The translations under genes were made by a program, and so were the position numbers. The notes beneath the pieces are model-generated. The model had not been told where the DNA came from. It made no database searches and saw nothing but the letters and a program-made list of their open reading frames with translations. From assembly GCA_000775715.1 (NCBI GenBank), contig JRWQ01000026.1:26075-90074 (forward strand): a DNA stretch of 64,000 nt, in the 5' to 3' direction. Below, one piece after another: positions 54,183 through 63,120 of the stretch (positions within the stretch are counted from its first letter, which is position 1; every line of letters starts with the position of its first letter). Source of the stretch: Vibrio tubiashii. GTDB taxonomy: Bacteria; Pseudomonadota; Gammaproteobacteria; Enterobacterales; Vibrionaceae.

Positions 54183-55973
54183 ATGCTAACGACAACCGTT
54201 CAACGCCTATCCGCGATTCGCGAGTGGCTAGCGCAAAATAATATCGATGCCTTACTGGTCCCACATGAAGACGAGTACTTGGGCGAGTACGTGCCAGCAC
54301 ATAATGAACGCCTTCAGTGGCTGACAGGTTTTACCGGTTCTGCTGGTGCTGCGGTTATCACACAAGATAGAGCTGCTATGTTTGTTGATGGTCGATACAC
54401 TGTGCAAGTAACAAAGCAAGTCCCTGCTGATCTATTTGAATACCGTCACTTGATTGAAGAGCCTGCGCTAGATTGGATCAAAGACCATCTTTCAAATGGC
54501 GCGTCTGTGGCGATCGACCCTCGCATGCACAACTCCGCATGGTTGGACATGGCACAAGCAAAACTTGCAGGCACACTCGAACTTAAGATTCTCGATTGCA
54601 ACCCTATTGATGAACTGTGGCGTGATCGCCCTCAACCTGTGGTTTCTAATGTTCACCTCATGGCAACCGAAGCAGCCGGTCAATCAAGTGAAAGCAAACG
54701 CCAAGAAATCGCAGAGCTTGTAAAAAAAGCCGGCGCGGACAGCGCAGTGATCACAGCACTTGATTCTATCTGTTGGTTACTCAACGTTCGTGGTCTAGAT
54801 GTCTCACGACTCCCCGTTCTGCTTTCTCACGCGATTCTGCATTCAGATTCAAGCGTTGAATACTTCTTAGATCCAGTTCGGCTACCTGCTGAGTTTGACG
54901 CGCACGTTGGTACAGGAGTAACAGTTCATCACCCACAAGCATTGCAGGCACGGCTAGAAACCCTAACAGGCAAGAATGTACTGGTAGACCCTGCGACAAG
55001 TAACGCCTGGTTTAAACTGGTTCTGCAAAATGCTGGAGCATCTGTGGTAAGTAAAGCTGATCCGTGCCTAATGCCAAAAGCGGCGAAGAACGCTGTTGAA
55101 ATCGCAGGCATGAAAGCATGTCATATACGTGATGGCGTGGCGATGAGTAAGTTCCTAGCTTGGTTAGATGCAGAAGTCGTTGCAGGTAACCAGCATGATG
55201 AAGCGACGCTTGCAGACAAACTGGAAGCGTTCCGTAGCGAAGACCCGACACTTATGGATCTTAGCTTCGATACTATTTCGGCAGCAGGTGGCAACGCGGC
55301 GATGTGTCACTACAACCACGAGAACCAACCTGAACCTGGCAAGCTAGAACTGAACACGCTTTACCTAGTGGATTCAGGCGGTCAGTACCTAGATGGCACA
55401 ACAGACATCACACGTACAATTGCGATCGGTCAGCCTTCACAAGAGATGATTAAACAATTCACTCTTGCGCTAAAAGGTCACATCGGTGTTGCACGTGCAC
55501 GTTTCCCGAAAGGCACTCGTGGTTACCAAATCGATACGCTAGCTCGTCAGCACCTATGGGCGGAAGGCTACGATTACGATCACGGTACTGGTCACGGTGT
55601 TGGTCACTTCCTAAGTGTTCATGAAGGTCCAGCGAGCATTTCGAAGAAGCAAATCGATGTGCCTCTAACAGAAGGTATGGTGCTATCCAACGAGCCAGGT
55701 TACTACCGTGCAGATGCGTTTGGTATCCGTATAGAGAACCTAGAGCTTGTTGTTGAAACCCCAACTAACGGTGACTTCCCTGTTCTGTCATTTGAGTCGC
55801 TAACACGCTGCCCAATCGACAAACGCAATATCAACGTTGATATGCTAACTCGTCCAGAACTTGCTTGGCTGAATGACTACCATCAGAAGGTATGGGATGA
55901 TATCAGCCCACTTGTTGAAGGTGATGTGAAAGAGTGGCTTCGTCAAGCAACGCTACCAGTAGCACACAGCTAG
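54183..55973 (+). CDS. Aminopeptidase P family protein (Xaa-Pro aminopeptidase)
   Basis: At 596 residues this is the long, three-domain form of M24B peptidase, as in eukaryotic XPNPEP1. It has two creatinase-like N-terminal domains (about 1-300) and a C-terminal metallopeptidase domain. Metal-ligand segments are DSGGQYLDGTTDITRT (two Asp), HGTGHGVGHFLSVHEGP (His), SNEPGYY (Glu) and IRIENLELVV (Glu). It removes N-terminal residues before proline, in the cytoplasm. AAGGA lies before the ATG. The stop codon falls within a 7-base tandem repeat. Confidence 0.92.
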   Translation: MLTTTVQRLSAIREWLAQNNIDALLVPHEDEYLGEYVPAHNERLQWLTGFTGSAGAAVITQDRAAMFVDGRYTVQVTKQVPADLFEYRHLIEEPALDWIKDHLSNGASVAIDPRMHNSAWLDMAQAKLAGTLELKILDCNPIDELWRDRPQPVVSNVHLMATEAAGQSSESKRQEIAELVKKAGADSAVITALDSICWLLNVRGLDVSRLPVLLSHAILHSDSSVEYFLDPVRLPAEFDAHVGTGVTVHHPQALQARLETLTGKNVLVDPATSNAWFKLVLQNAGASVVSKADPCLMPKAAKNAVEIAGMKACHIRDGVAMSKFLAWLDAEVVAGNQHDEATLADKLEAFRSEDPTLMDLSFDTISAAGGNAAMCHYNHENQPEPGKLELNTLYLVDSGGQYLDGTTDITRTIAIGQPSQEMIKQFTLALKGHIGVARARFPKGTRGYQIDTLARQHLWAEGYDYDHGTGHGVGHFLSVHEGPASISKKQIDVPLTEGMVLSNEPGYYRADAFGIRIENLELVVETPTNGDFPVLSFESLTRCPIDKRNINVDMLTRPELAWLNDYHQKVWDDISPLVEGDVKEWLRQATLPVAHS

Positions 55974-55996
55974 AAGCTAGAAGCTAGAAGCTAGAA
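55968..55996 (+). repeat. Tandem 7-base repeat at the aminopeptidase stop codon
   Basis: AGCTAGA is repeated four times in perfect tandem, and the first unit supplies the TAG stop. Loss or gain of units would not change the protein, because the stop lies in the first unit. Confidence 0.9.
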
Positions 55997-56002
55997 TAAG
56001 TA

Positions 56003-56036
56003 GAGGGTTGATGTTTTGCATCAACCCTCATTTCTT
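56003..56036. terminator. Terminator between aminopeptidase P and thiH
   Basis: GAGGGTTGATG and CATCAACCCTC form an 11-pair stem with a TTTTG loop. The T run after it is weak (ATTTCTTT). Confidence 0.8.
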
Positions 56037-56042
56037 TGCCTA

Positions 56043-56058
56043 TGTTTCACGTGAAACA
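56043..56058. promoter_or_regulatory. parS centromere site, intergenic
   Basis: TGTTTCACGTGAAACA is an exact match to the ParB-binding consensus. The palindrome extends to 20 bases, 56041-56060. It lies between the convergent ends of aminopeptidase P and thiH. Confidence 0.92.
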
Positions 56059-56087
56059 TAGCGATGACCATTTGCTTTATTTGTTGC

Positions 56088-57200
56088 TTAGCCAGAATAC
56101 GCTGAGTGCCAATCTCGCCATACAGGATCAAAGCCTTTGGCTCGAATCATATCTTCCACAGAAGCCGCACTTCGCTCATCACTGATCTCAAACTGCTCGA
56201 GTTCAACATCATCCATCGCGTAACCACCAGGCTGAGTTTTCGATGCGGCAGACATACTGGTGATACCTAACGGTAATACATTGTCTCTGAATTTCGGTGA
56301 TTCACGAGTCGATAATGACAACTCCACCTCTGGATTCAACAAGCGATAAGCGCAAATCAACTGTACAAGCTGTTTATCCGTCATGACTGATTTGGGTTGG
56401 AGCGCACCTTCACAAGGACGTAAACGTGGGAAAGAAATTGAGTAACGAGTCTGCCAATACGTGCGCTCAAGATAGTCCAAGTGCGCTGCCACATAAAAGC
56501 AGTCGGTACGCCACTCTTCCAATCCTATCAAAGCGCCAATACCGATCTTATCAATACCCGCTTTTGCAAGACGATCGGGTGTATCCAATCGGTATTCGAA
56601 ATCCATCTTATTACCACGCAAATGGTGCTCGGCGTAAGTCGAAGGATGATACGTTTCTTGATAGACCATCACCGCATCTAAACCCAATGTCTTGAGCTCT
56701 GCGTATTCGTCTTGATCTAATGGCTGCACTTCCATCGCCAAATAATTAAAGCGCTTCTTAATCATCGGCACCATTTCGCGAAAGTATTTCATCCCCACTT
56801 TGGTTTCGTGTTCGCCAGTCACCAGCAATACGCTATCGAACTTCATGCGTTTAATGGCTTCAACTTCTGCAGCCACTTCATCCCTATTCAAGGTACGACG
56901 CTTGATTCTGTTTTCCATTGAGAAGCCACAATAAGTACAAGCATTGGCGCACAAGTTGGAAAGATACAATGGAATATAAAGCGACATGGTATTACCAAAA
57001 CGCTTACGCGTCGCCGAGTATGACAGTTGCGCCATTTGCTCTAAGTACGCCTCAGCCGCTGGTGAAATTAGCGCTTTAAAGTCTTCCAAATCACGCTTGG
57101 GTTTATTCAATGCTCGCTCGACATCTTGTGCCGTTTTCGCGTAGATCGACATTGAAATGTCATCCCAATTCAGCTGCTTAAATTGTTCAACGAAGCTCAT
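56088..57200 (-). CDS. thiH: 2-iminoacetate synthase ThiH
   Basis: The 370-residue radical-SAM enzyme cleaves tyrosine to dehydroglycine (2-iminoacetate) and p-cresol for the thiazole ring. The cluster motif is C84-x3-C88-x2-C91. The SAM-contact string LLVTGEHETKVG follows. The ATG at 57200 is chosen over the TTG at 57215 because GAGGA lies six bases upstream. It is the last gene of the thiamine operon. Confidence 0.96.
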   Translation of the reverse strand: MSFVEQFKQLNWDDISMSIYAKTAQDVERALNKPKRDLEDFKALISPAAEAYLEQMAQLSYSATRKRFGNTMSLYIPLYLSNLCANACTYCGFSMENRIKRRTLNRDEVAAEVEAIKRMKFDSVLLVTGEHETKVGMKYFREMVPMIKKRFNYLAMEVQPLDQDEYAELKTLGLDAVMVYQETYHPSTYAEHHLRGNKMDFEYRLDTPDRLAKAGIDKIGIGALIGLEEWRTDCFYVAAHLDYLERTYWQTRYSISFPRLRPCEGALQPKSVMTDKQLVQLICAYRLLNPEVELSLSTRESPKFRDNVLPLGITSMSAASKTQPGGYAMDDVELEQFEISDERSAASVEDMIRAKGFDPVWRDWHSAYSG

Positions 57201-57234
57201 GTTTTCCTCGCTCAATAGCTAAACCAATCTAGGA

Positions 57235-58002
57235 CTAAAGCTCATCTAGGAATGACGTCAGTGGACTCGACGCAACCGCATGAGAAACCTTACCAGCAAG
57301 TCCGGCTTCATAAGCCATACGCCCCGACTCTACCGCCAACTTAAATGCCTTCGCCATCGCAACGGGATCGCTCGAAGCTGCAATCGCAGTATTTACGAGC
57401 ACGGCATCCGCGCCCATTTCCATCGCACGTGCGGCATGTGAAGGAGCACCAATACCCGCATCGACAACCACAGGAACATTAGCTTGGTCAATGATGATCT
57501 CTAGGAAATCGTGAGAAACTATCCCTTTGTTGGAACCGATCGGCGCACCTAATGGCATGACCGCCGCACAACCTACTTCTTCCAATCGTTTACATAGAAC
57601 CGGGTCAGCATGACAGTAAGGAAGAACAATGAAGCCTTCACGAACCAGTTGTTCAGCGGCCACAAGTGTCTCAATTGGATCGGGCATCAAATACTTCGGG
57701 TCTGGGTGAATTTCAAGTTTTAGCCAGTTTGTACCTAACGCTTCTCTCGCTAATTGTGCTGCAAACACGGCATCTTTAGCATTCTTTGCACCTGAGGTGT
57801 TCGGCAATAAGTTCACACCCGCTTGTACTAACGGCAGCAAAATATCGTCTTGTTGGTCGTTCACATCCACACGCTTTAACGCCATGGTCGCAAGTTTAGA
57901 ACCCGACACTTGAATCGCTTCTGCCATTAATCGGCTATTGGCAAACTTCCCTGTTCCTGTGAACAGTCTTGATTCGAATTGTTTATCACCAATTTTAAGC
58001 AT
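57235..58002 (-). CDS. thiG: Thiazole synthase ThiG
   Basis: The 255-residue TIM-barrel enzyme condenses ThiS thiocarboxylate, dehydroglycine and deoxyxylulose 5-phosphate to the thiazole. FTGTGKF, the Schiff-base lysine in TMALKRVDV, and the phosphate-binding DAGIGAPSHAARAMEMGADAVLVNTAIA are visible. It works as a complex with ThiH. It starts a few bases after thiS. Confidence 0.96.
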   Translation of the reverse strand: MLKIGDKQFESRLFTGTGKFANSRLMAEAIQVSGSKLATMALKRVDVNDQQDDILLPLVQAGVNLLPNTSGAKNAKDAVFAAQLAREALGTNWLKLEIHPDPKYLMPDPIETLVAAEQLVREGFIVLPYCHADPVLCKRLEEVGCAAVMPLGAPIGSNKGIVSHDFLEIIIDQANVPVVVDAGIGAPSHAARAMEMGADAVLVNTAIAASSDPVAMAKAFKLAVESGRMAYEAGLAGKVSHAVASSPLTSFLDEL

Positions 58003-58007
58003 CGACG

Positions 58008-58271
58008 TTAACCCCCTGCGATCGCTTGAAACAAAGAGATCCTATCTCCCTGTGAAAGAACTGTGCTAGCCCACTCATTGCGCGGCACAACATTGTTGTT
58101 AATGGCAAAAACACAGCCCATTTCAGGCAGCGAAAATTGACCAATGATTTGCTGTAGATTCGACTCACTGGCAACTTGATGTGACTGGTCATTGATGACA
58201 ATAGTGATCACATCTAAGTCAGCAGCGGTCATTTGTGTTGTTTGTTGTTCTGATAACGTCATTGCTTCCAA
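58008..58271 (-). CDS. thiS: Sulfur carrier protein ThiS
   Basis: The ubiquitin-fold carrier ends in the required Gly-Gly (FQAIAGG), which ThiF adenylates and which becomes the thiocarboxylate. At 87 residues it is about 20 longer than the usual 66-70. The extra part is an N-terminal tail (MTLSEQQTTQMTAADLD), and translation may begin at the ATG at 58262 or, less likely, further in. Its last codons abut thiG. Confidence 0.92.
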   Translation of the reverse strand: MEAMTLSEQQTTQMTAADLDVITIVINDQSHQVASESNLQQIIGQFSLPEMGCVFAINNNVVPRNEWASTVLSQGDRISLFQAIAGG

Positions 58272-58300
58272 CTCTCTTAATTCTGCCCACTACTTATAAG

Positions 58301-59074
58301 CTAAATCCGAGCACACACTTGGCACTGTTTGTCTTTACTTATTGCCATGGTTTGCCATTGCAGCTTCAATCCATCGAACAGGTGTAACTTGGCAGTCTCG
58401 ACATGAAACTTTCCCGTCGCCAGTTTTTGAATAGCCGCTATCGCTTGGTAGTTGCCAAGTGTACCCACCACCGGACCGACGACACCGCTTTCACTGCACT
58501 TTTGCGTTTGCGGTAATTCGTCGAACGGATACAAACAGCGGTAACACGCTTTACTCTGCGCTCCTTGTTCACTTGGTGTTTGGTAATCAAAGACAGCGAA
58601 TTGCCCTTGCCAACCAATTGCTGCCGCCGAGATGAGCGGCGTATTTTGTTCGAAACAAACTTGGTTAATGAGCTGGCGCGTTGGCATGTTATCGGTGCAG
58701 TCTAGCACCACATCCGCCAGCATCACCTCAAGCTGGAGCTGTGCTTTGTCTAATCGCTTATTGAGAGCACGAACTTGGACCATAGAATTAAGGTCAGTCA
58801 GTTGCTTTACAGTCGCTTTTGTTTTCGCAACTTGGAGGTCTTGCTCACGATAAATGATCTGACGTTGTAGGTTACTACTATCAACTTCATCCTCATCAAC
58901 CACAACCAGTTTACCAACACCCGCTGATGCCAAGTACAAACTCGCTGCGCTTCCTAATCCACCACAACCGATGATCAGCACATGCGATTTGCTCAAACGC
59001 TCTTGCCCACTTTCAGCAATTTCAGGGAGAGCAACTTGGCGCTGATAGCGAAGGAACTGCTTATCCGTGAGCAT
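58301..59074 (-). CDS. thiF: ThiS adenylyltransferase ThiF
   Basis: The 257-residue E1-like enzyme has the ATP-binding motif VLIIGCGGLGSAASLYLASAGVGKLVVVDEDEVDSSNLQRQI and two zinc CxxC pairs (CYRCLYP and CQVCARI at the C-terminus). It activates the ThiS C-terminus and helps sulfur transfer. The ATG at 59074 overlaps the thiE end by 14 bases and follows GAGG; the longer frame is rejected. Confidence 0.95.
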   Translation of the reverse strand: MLTDKQFLRYQRQVALPEIAESGQERLSKSHVLIIGCGGLGSAASLYLASAGVGKLVVVDEDEVDSSNLQRQIIYREQDLQVAKTKATVKQLTDLNSMVQVRALNKRLDKAQLQLEVMLADVVLDCTDNMPTRQLINQVCFEQNTPLISAAAIGWQGQFAVFDYQTPSEQGAQSKACYRCLYPFDELPQTQKCSESGVVGPVVGTLGNYQAIAAIQKLATGKFHVETAKLHLFDGLKLQWQTMAISKDKQCQVCARI

Positions 59075-60476
59075 GCTCGCCTCTCTTGTTATGCACCAAT
59101 TCATTATTCTGATCAGCAAACGTTAGCTGTCCTTCCTTCATCAGTTGCGCGAAGAACTCGATGACGGACTTAGGTGATTCTGCCAACGTAATAGCTCGCA
59201 CAACTGCCAAACTAGAGACGCCCGTGCGCCAAACTTGGTCTGCATTAGATTGGTCAATACCACCAATCGCAACCGTCGGAAAGCCAAGCACATAGTCACT
59301 TACTTCTTTGTCTTTTGAAGGTCTGAAAGCAGCCTCTGTATTTGTATAAGGAATGCTATCAATCAGCTTTTGATACAAAGCCAAGCGCACCAAACCTTGT
59401 GGTTTCGATGGCATCTGTTTTGTGGTGGTTGGGAAAATATGCCCTAGTGCGATGTAGCTAGGATGAATTTGTACGATGCGCAGTAGTTCGTAATAACCAT
59501 GCGTAGAAAGACCAAGACGAATGCCGGCTTTAGTTATCTGAGCCAAATTCGATTCTTCTATGTCTTCTTGTCCTAGGTGAACGCCATAAGCGCCATGCTT
59601 GATTGCCAACTGCCAATAGTCATTGATGAACACTTGTGCTTGATACTGACGACCTAGCTCAATTGCTCGAATGATCTGTTGTTCTAAATCGGCTTGTTGT
59701 GGGTTCTTGATTCGCAGTTGAATAGTGTTGATGCCTAGTGGCAGTAGACGCTCAATCCAAGCAACATCATCAACGACTGGATAGAGCCCTAGACTTTGCT
59801 TAGTTAGAGTTAGAAAGCTAACGCTCTCGCCTTGTGCAGACCAACCAACTTGAATACCTAGCCGGTTATCCTCTAGTACAGGTGTGGGGAAATCATCAAA
59901 TTGGTCAGCCCACAGAGTAGATCTTCCCTCACCAAGGTTGTCATTCAACAGTGTTTCACGTGAAACATTCGCTTGTTGAGTTAGCATTCCTCGAGCAAGT
60001 GTTAACGCATCTTCGATAGGAAAATCGAGTACTGTCAGCGTTACTATCCAAGCAAGGTGATGTTCGGGATTGAACATTGCGTTGAATTTGGACTTAACGG
60101 AAAGCGCTCTCACTTCGTTGTTAATTGGGTGACGCCAGATATCAAGCTGAAGCACTCTCTCCTTTTCATCGGATACCTGCGTATCAGCAATGCCAATATA
60201 AATCGCTTTCGACGGTTGCTTAGCACACGCTTCTACCGATAAAGCAGAGCGGTAGTAGAGCACAAATGAACTCTCATGCTCAGAGTCATACCCATCAATA
60301 AGATCTGTCGTTATGCGTGTGGTCTGTTGGTCGCGAACAAGCTGAATAGATTGAGTTGGGCTCACACCCAACTCAATGTCTTCAATGCTAAAACCCTGTT
60401 CTTTCGCCAACAACAAACATTGCTGAACTAAACCTGTCAGTTCAATCAGTGATGACGGAATAAGGATTTTGCTCAT
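59061..60476 (-). CDS. thiE: Thiamine-phosphate synthase ThiE with long N-terminal extension
   Basis: The C-terminal half (about 230-450) is a ThiE TIM barrel: LYPVVDDVAWIERLLPLGINTIQLRIKN, FINDYWQLAIKHGAYGVHLGQEDIE, YIALGHIFPTTTK and VAIGGI. It joins HMP diphosphate and thiazole phosphate. The first 220 residues are extra compared with usual ThiE (about 210). They contain DALTLARGMLTQQANVSRET, which recalls the end of HMP-phosphate kinase ThiD, but the kinase's ATP and substrate motifs are missing. It overlaps thiC by one base (TAATG). A parS site lies within codons for NVSRET. Confidence 0.93.
   Translation of the reverse strand: MSKILIPSSLIELTGLVQQCLLLAKEQGFSIEDIELGVSPTQSIQLVRDQQTTRITTDLIDGYDSEHESSFVLYYRSALSVEACAKQPSKAIYIGIADTQVSDEKERVLQLDIWRHPINNEVRALSVKSKFNAMFNPEHHLAWIVTLTVLDFPIEDALTLARGMLTQQANVSRETLLNDNLGEGRSTLWADQFDDFPTPVLEDNRLGIQVGWSAQGESVSFLTLTKQSLGLYPVVDDVAWIERLLPLGINTIQLRIKNPQQADLEQQIIRAIELGRQYQAQVFINDYWQLAIKHGAYGVHLGQEDIEESNLAQITKAGIRLGLSTHGYYELLRIVQIHPSYIALGHIFPTTTKQMPSKPQGLVRLALYQKLIDSIPYTNTEAAFRPSKDKEVSDYVLGFPTVAIGGIDQSNADQVWRTGVSSLAVVRAITLAESPKSVIEFFAQLMKEGQLTFADQNNELVHNKRGEHAHG
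59952..59967. promoter_or_regulatory. parS centromere site inside thiE
   Basis: TGTTTCACGTGAAACA is an exact match to the ParB-binding consensus, within the N-terminal extension of thiE. It is the third site of the cluster, 3.9 kb from the intergenic one. Confidence 0.92.
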
Positions 60477-62416
60477 TAGTCACTTACCTCGGCATGTGCT
60501 GCTGGGTGGTATAATTCAGAACCCGTCTCTCTGAACTCTTGCGATTTTTGACGCATACCTTCCAAAGGGTCATCAAGCATCTTGATCGAAATAGCTTGAT
60601 CCGCAGCCACTTGCTCAGTGTCTTTCGCATACTCTCGTACCTCTTGCGAGATCTTCATCGAGCAGAACTTTGGTCCACACATTGAACAGAAGTGAGCAAC
60701 TTTTCCAGACTCTTGAGGCAAGGTTTCATCATGGAAAGCGCGCGCGGTATCTGGATCGAGTGACAAGTTGAATTGGTCTTCCCAGCGGAACTCGAAGCGA
60801 GCTTTAGAAAGCGCGTTATCACGCACTTGTGCGCCAGGATGCCCTTTCGCCAAATCAGCGGCGTGCGCAGCAAGCTTGTAAGTGATCATGCCTACTTTCA
60901 CGTCTTCTTTGTTTGGTAAACCAAGGTGCTCTTTCGGAGTTACGTAGCAAAGCATTGCACAGCCATACCAACCAATCATGGCAGCACCGATGCCTGAAGT
61001 AATATGGTCGTAACCAGGAGCGACGTCTGTCGTCAGAGGACCAAGGGTGTAGAAAGGAGCTTCATGACAATGCTCTAGCTGCTCTTCCATGTTCTCTTTG
61101 ATCATGTGCATTGGAACATGGCCAGGGCCTTCAATAATAACCTGAACGTCGTATTCCCACGCTATCTTGGTTAACTCACCAAGGGTGCGAAGCTCAGCAA
61201 ATTGCGCTTCGTCGTTAGCATCGGCAACCGAACCAGGACGCAGACCATCACCGAGAGAAAGAGCCACATCATACTTAGCACAGATTTCACAGATCTCTCG
61301 GAAGTGGGTATATAAGAAGCTTTCTTGGTGATGCGCCAAACACCATTTCGCGATGATAGAACCACCACGAGAGACGATGCCAGTAACGCGTTTTGCTGTC
61401 ATTGGTACATAGCGAAGTAGTAAACCGGCATGGATAGTGAAGTAGTCAACGCCCTGCTCTGCTTGCTCGATCAGAGTATCACGCATCACTTCCCAGTTAA
61501 GGTTTTCCGCAACACCATTCACTTTCTCAAGCGCTTGGTACATAGGTACGGTACCGATCGGAACCGGACTGTTACGCAGAATCCACTCGCGAGTTTCGTG
61601 AATATTACGTCCAGTAGAGAGATCCATAACGGTATCGCCACCCCAGCGCGTTGCCCACACGAGCTTCTCAACTTCTTCCTCAATCGAAGAAGTGACCGAT
61701 GAGTTACCGATGTTGGCGTTCACTTTGACCAAAAAGTTACGTCCAATGATCATTGGTTCGGATTCTGGGTGGTTGATATTAGAAGGGATAATCGCGCGAC
61801 CTTCGGCGACTTCTTTACGCACAAACTCGGCGGTAATGTCTTTTGGAAGATTCGCTCCGAAGCTTTGACCCGGATGTTGTTGATTCAGCACTTCATCGCG
61901 GTATTGAGCACGCCCCATATTTTCACGTAGGGCGATGAATTCCATTTCTGGGGTAATAATGCCTTTGCGAGCATAGTGCAGTTGAGTCACGCACTGCCCA
62001 TTTTTGGCACGTCGAATACGTGGTAGATTACCGTAACGAAGATCGTCTAACGTTTCGTCTTCTAAGCGCTGTTTGGTGTATACCGAGCTTACTTCATCAA
62101 GTAATTCTGTATCAGCTCGCTCTTCAATCCACCCTTCTCTCAGCTTAGGTAAGCCGCTGTAGAGGTCTATGGTGTGATTTGGGTCTGTGTATACACCCGA
62201 AGTATCGTAAACGCGTACTGGCTCATTAGGCTCGAAAATAGGCGCTTCTTTTGTACCTCCAATAAGGCTATCAGCGAGTGATATTTCGCGCATTGGCACA
62301 CGAATATCAGGACGTGAACCCTCTACATAAACTTTACTTGAATTTGGGTACGGCTGTACCGAGAGTGTATCAATGAACTGTTTTGCTTCCAGTCTCGCTT
62401 GCTTGCGACTCGACAT
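60476..62416 (-). CDS. thiC: HMP-phosphate synthase ThiC
   Basis: The 646-residue radical-SAM enzyme rearranges aminoimidazole ribotide to hydroxymethylpyrimidine phosphate. The unusual C-terminal cluster motif C-x2-C-x4-C is seen in HFCSMCGPKFCSM. VTSSIEEEVEKLVWATRWGGDTVMDLSTGRNIHETREWI and the zinc-binding EGPGHVPMHMI are present. It heads the operon, controlled by the TPP riboswitch 160 bases upstream. AAGGAAA precedes the ATG. Confidence 0.97.
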   Translation of the reverse strand: MSSRKQARLEAKQFIDTLSVQPYPNSSKVYVEGSRPDIRVPMREISLADSLIGGTKEAPIFEPNEPVRVYDTSGVYTDPNHTIDLYSGLPKLREGWIEERADTELLDEVSSVYTKQRLEDETLDDLRYGNLPRIRRAKNGQCVTQLHYARKGIITPEMEFIALRENMGRAQYRDEVLNQQHPGQSFGANLPKDITAEFVRKEVAEGRAIIPSNINHPESEPMIIGRNFLVKVNANIGNSSVTSSIEEEVEKLVWATRWGGDTVMDLSTGRNIHETREWILRNSPVPIGTVPMYQALEKVNGVAENLNWEVMRDTLIEQAEQGVDYFTIHAGLLLRYVPMTAKRVTGIVSRGGSIIAKWCLAHHQESFLYTHFREICEICAKYDVALSLGDGLRPGSVADANDEAQFAELRTLGELTKIAWEYDVQVIIEGPGHVPMHMIKENMEEQLEHCHEAPFYTLGPLTTDVAPGYDHITSGIGAAMIGWYGCAMLCYVTPKEHLGLPNKEDVKVGMITYKLAAHAADLAKGHPGAQVRDNALSKARFEFRWEDQFNLSLDPDTARAFHDETLPQESGKVAHFCSMCGPKFCSMKISQEVREYAKDTEQVAADQAISIKMLDDPLEGMRQKSQEFRETGSELYHPAAHAEVSD

Positions 62417-62575
62417 AGCATTTTTCCTTGCTTTGTTATTCTTAGATAAAAAGTAACGGGATAAAAATGCTTGACGGAAAGATGCGACAAGAGGAATCGA
62501 ATTAGCTTCTACTACGGATTACGACAACATTCGATTACTTGATAGATAAACCAGATTGAACACTGGCGTAGATAT

Positions 62576-62665
62576 CTTCTCTTGTTCCCTTCGCAGATAT
62601 TAATCTGATCAGGTTCAACGGATCCCGAATAAACGGTCTCAGCCATATGGCACTCCGACAAGTGA
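62576..62665 (-). promoter_or_regulatory. TPP riboswitch of the thiamine operon
   Basis: On the minus strand the aptamer reads TGTCGGAGTGCC, GGCTGAGA, then GGGATCCGTTGAACCTGATC and CGAAGGGAACAAGAG, the conserved THI-box segments of the pyrimidine and diphosphate sensor helices. The 159 bases to thiC form the expression platform. No T-run terminator is seen there, so control of translation at the thiC start is likely. Confidence 0.97.
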
Positions 62666-62674
62666 CTGCAGTAT

Positions 62675-62703
62675 ATAAAAACGGCTTGGGTAAACCAAGC
62701 CGT
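62675..62703 (-). terminator. Terminator of fluC/crcB
   Basis: On the minus strand ACGGCTTGG and CAAGCCGT pair, with a TTTTTATA tail, ten bases before the riboswitch. It separates crcB from the thiamine operon. Confidence 0.9.
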
Positions 62704-62736
62704 GATAAACAATAATTAGCTAAATTTTCACCAACA

Positions 62737-63120
62737 TTAGCTCTTAATGAGTATTTGAAACCCAATCCAAGCAGCAGAAATGCTCAAAAAGACATTCAAC
62801 AACACATTCAAGCCCATTTTAAAAAACGCTCCCTGCTGCATAAGAAGTACGTTATCCATTGAGAATGTAGAAAAGGTGGTTAATGCACCAAGAAAACCTA
62901 ACCCGATTATTTGACGCCACGGCTCGGTAGCTAACATCTCATTTTCAAAAGCCGCAATAAGCAAACCCATAATGAAGGAACCAACCACGTTAACAGTCAG
63001 CGTACCATATGGAAATCCGCGTCCAAGTAGCACAACACAAAGCTCAGAAACAAGATAGCGAGAGCATGCACCAAAAGCACCGCCAATTGCGATAAAACCG
63101 AGAATAGAAAGTTGACCCAT
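62737..63120 (-). CDS. crcB: Fluoride channel FluC (CrcB)
   Basis: The 127-residue protein has four membrane segments. The family strings GGAFGACSRYLVS, GTLTVNVVGSFIMG and GFLGALTTFSTFS contain the Asn and Phe residues that line the fluoride path. It acts as a dual-topology dimer that lets fluoride out. GGGGGAG precedes the ATG. No fluoride riboswitch was recognised upstream. Confidence 0.95.
   Translation of the reverse strand: MGQLSILGFIAIGGAFGACSRYLVSELCVVLLGRGFPYGTLTVNVVGSFIMGLLIAAFENEMLATEPWRQIIGLGFLGALTTFSTFSMDNVLLMQQGAFFKMGLNVLLNVFLSISAAWIGFQILIKS

Noticed and set aside
62417..62575. Intrinsic terminator in the thiC riboswitch platform
   Set aside because: No hairpin with a T run was seen on the minus strand, so translational control is preferred.
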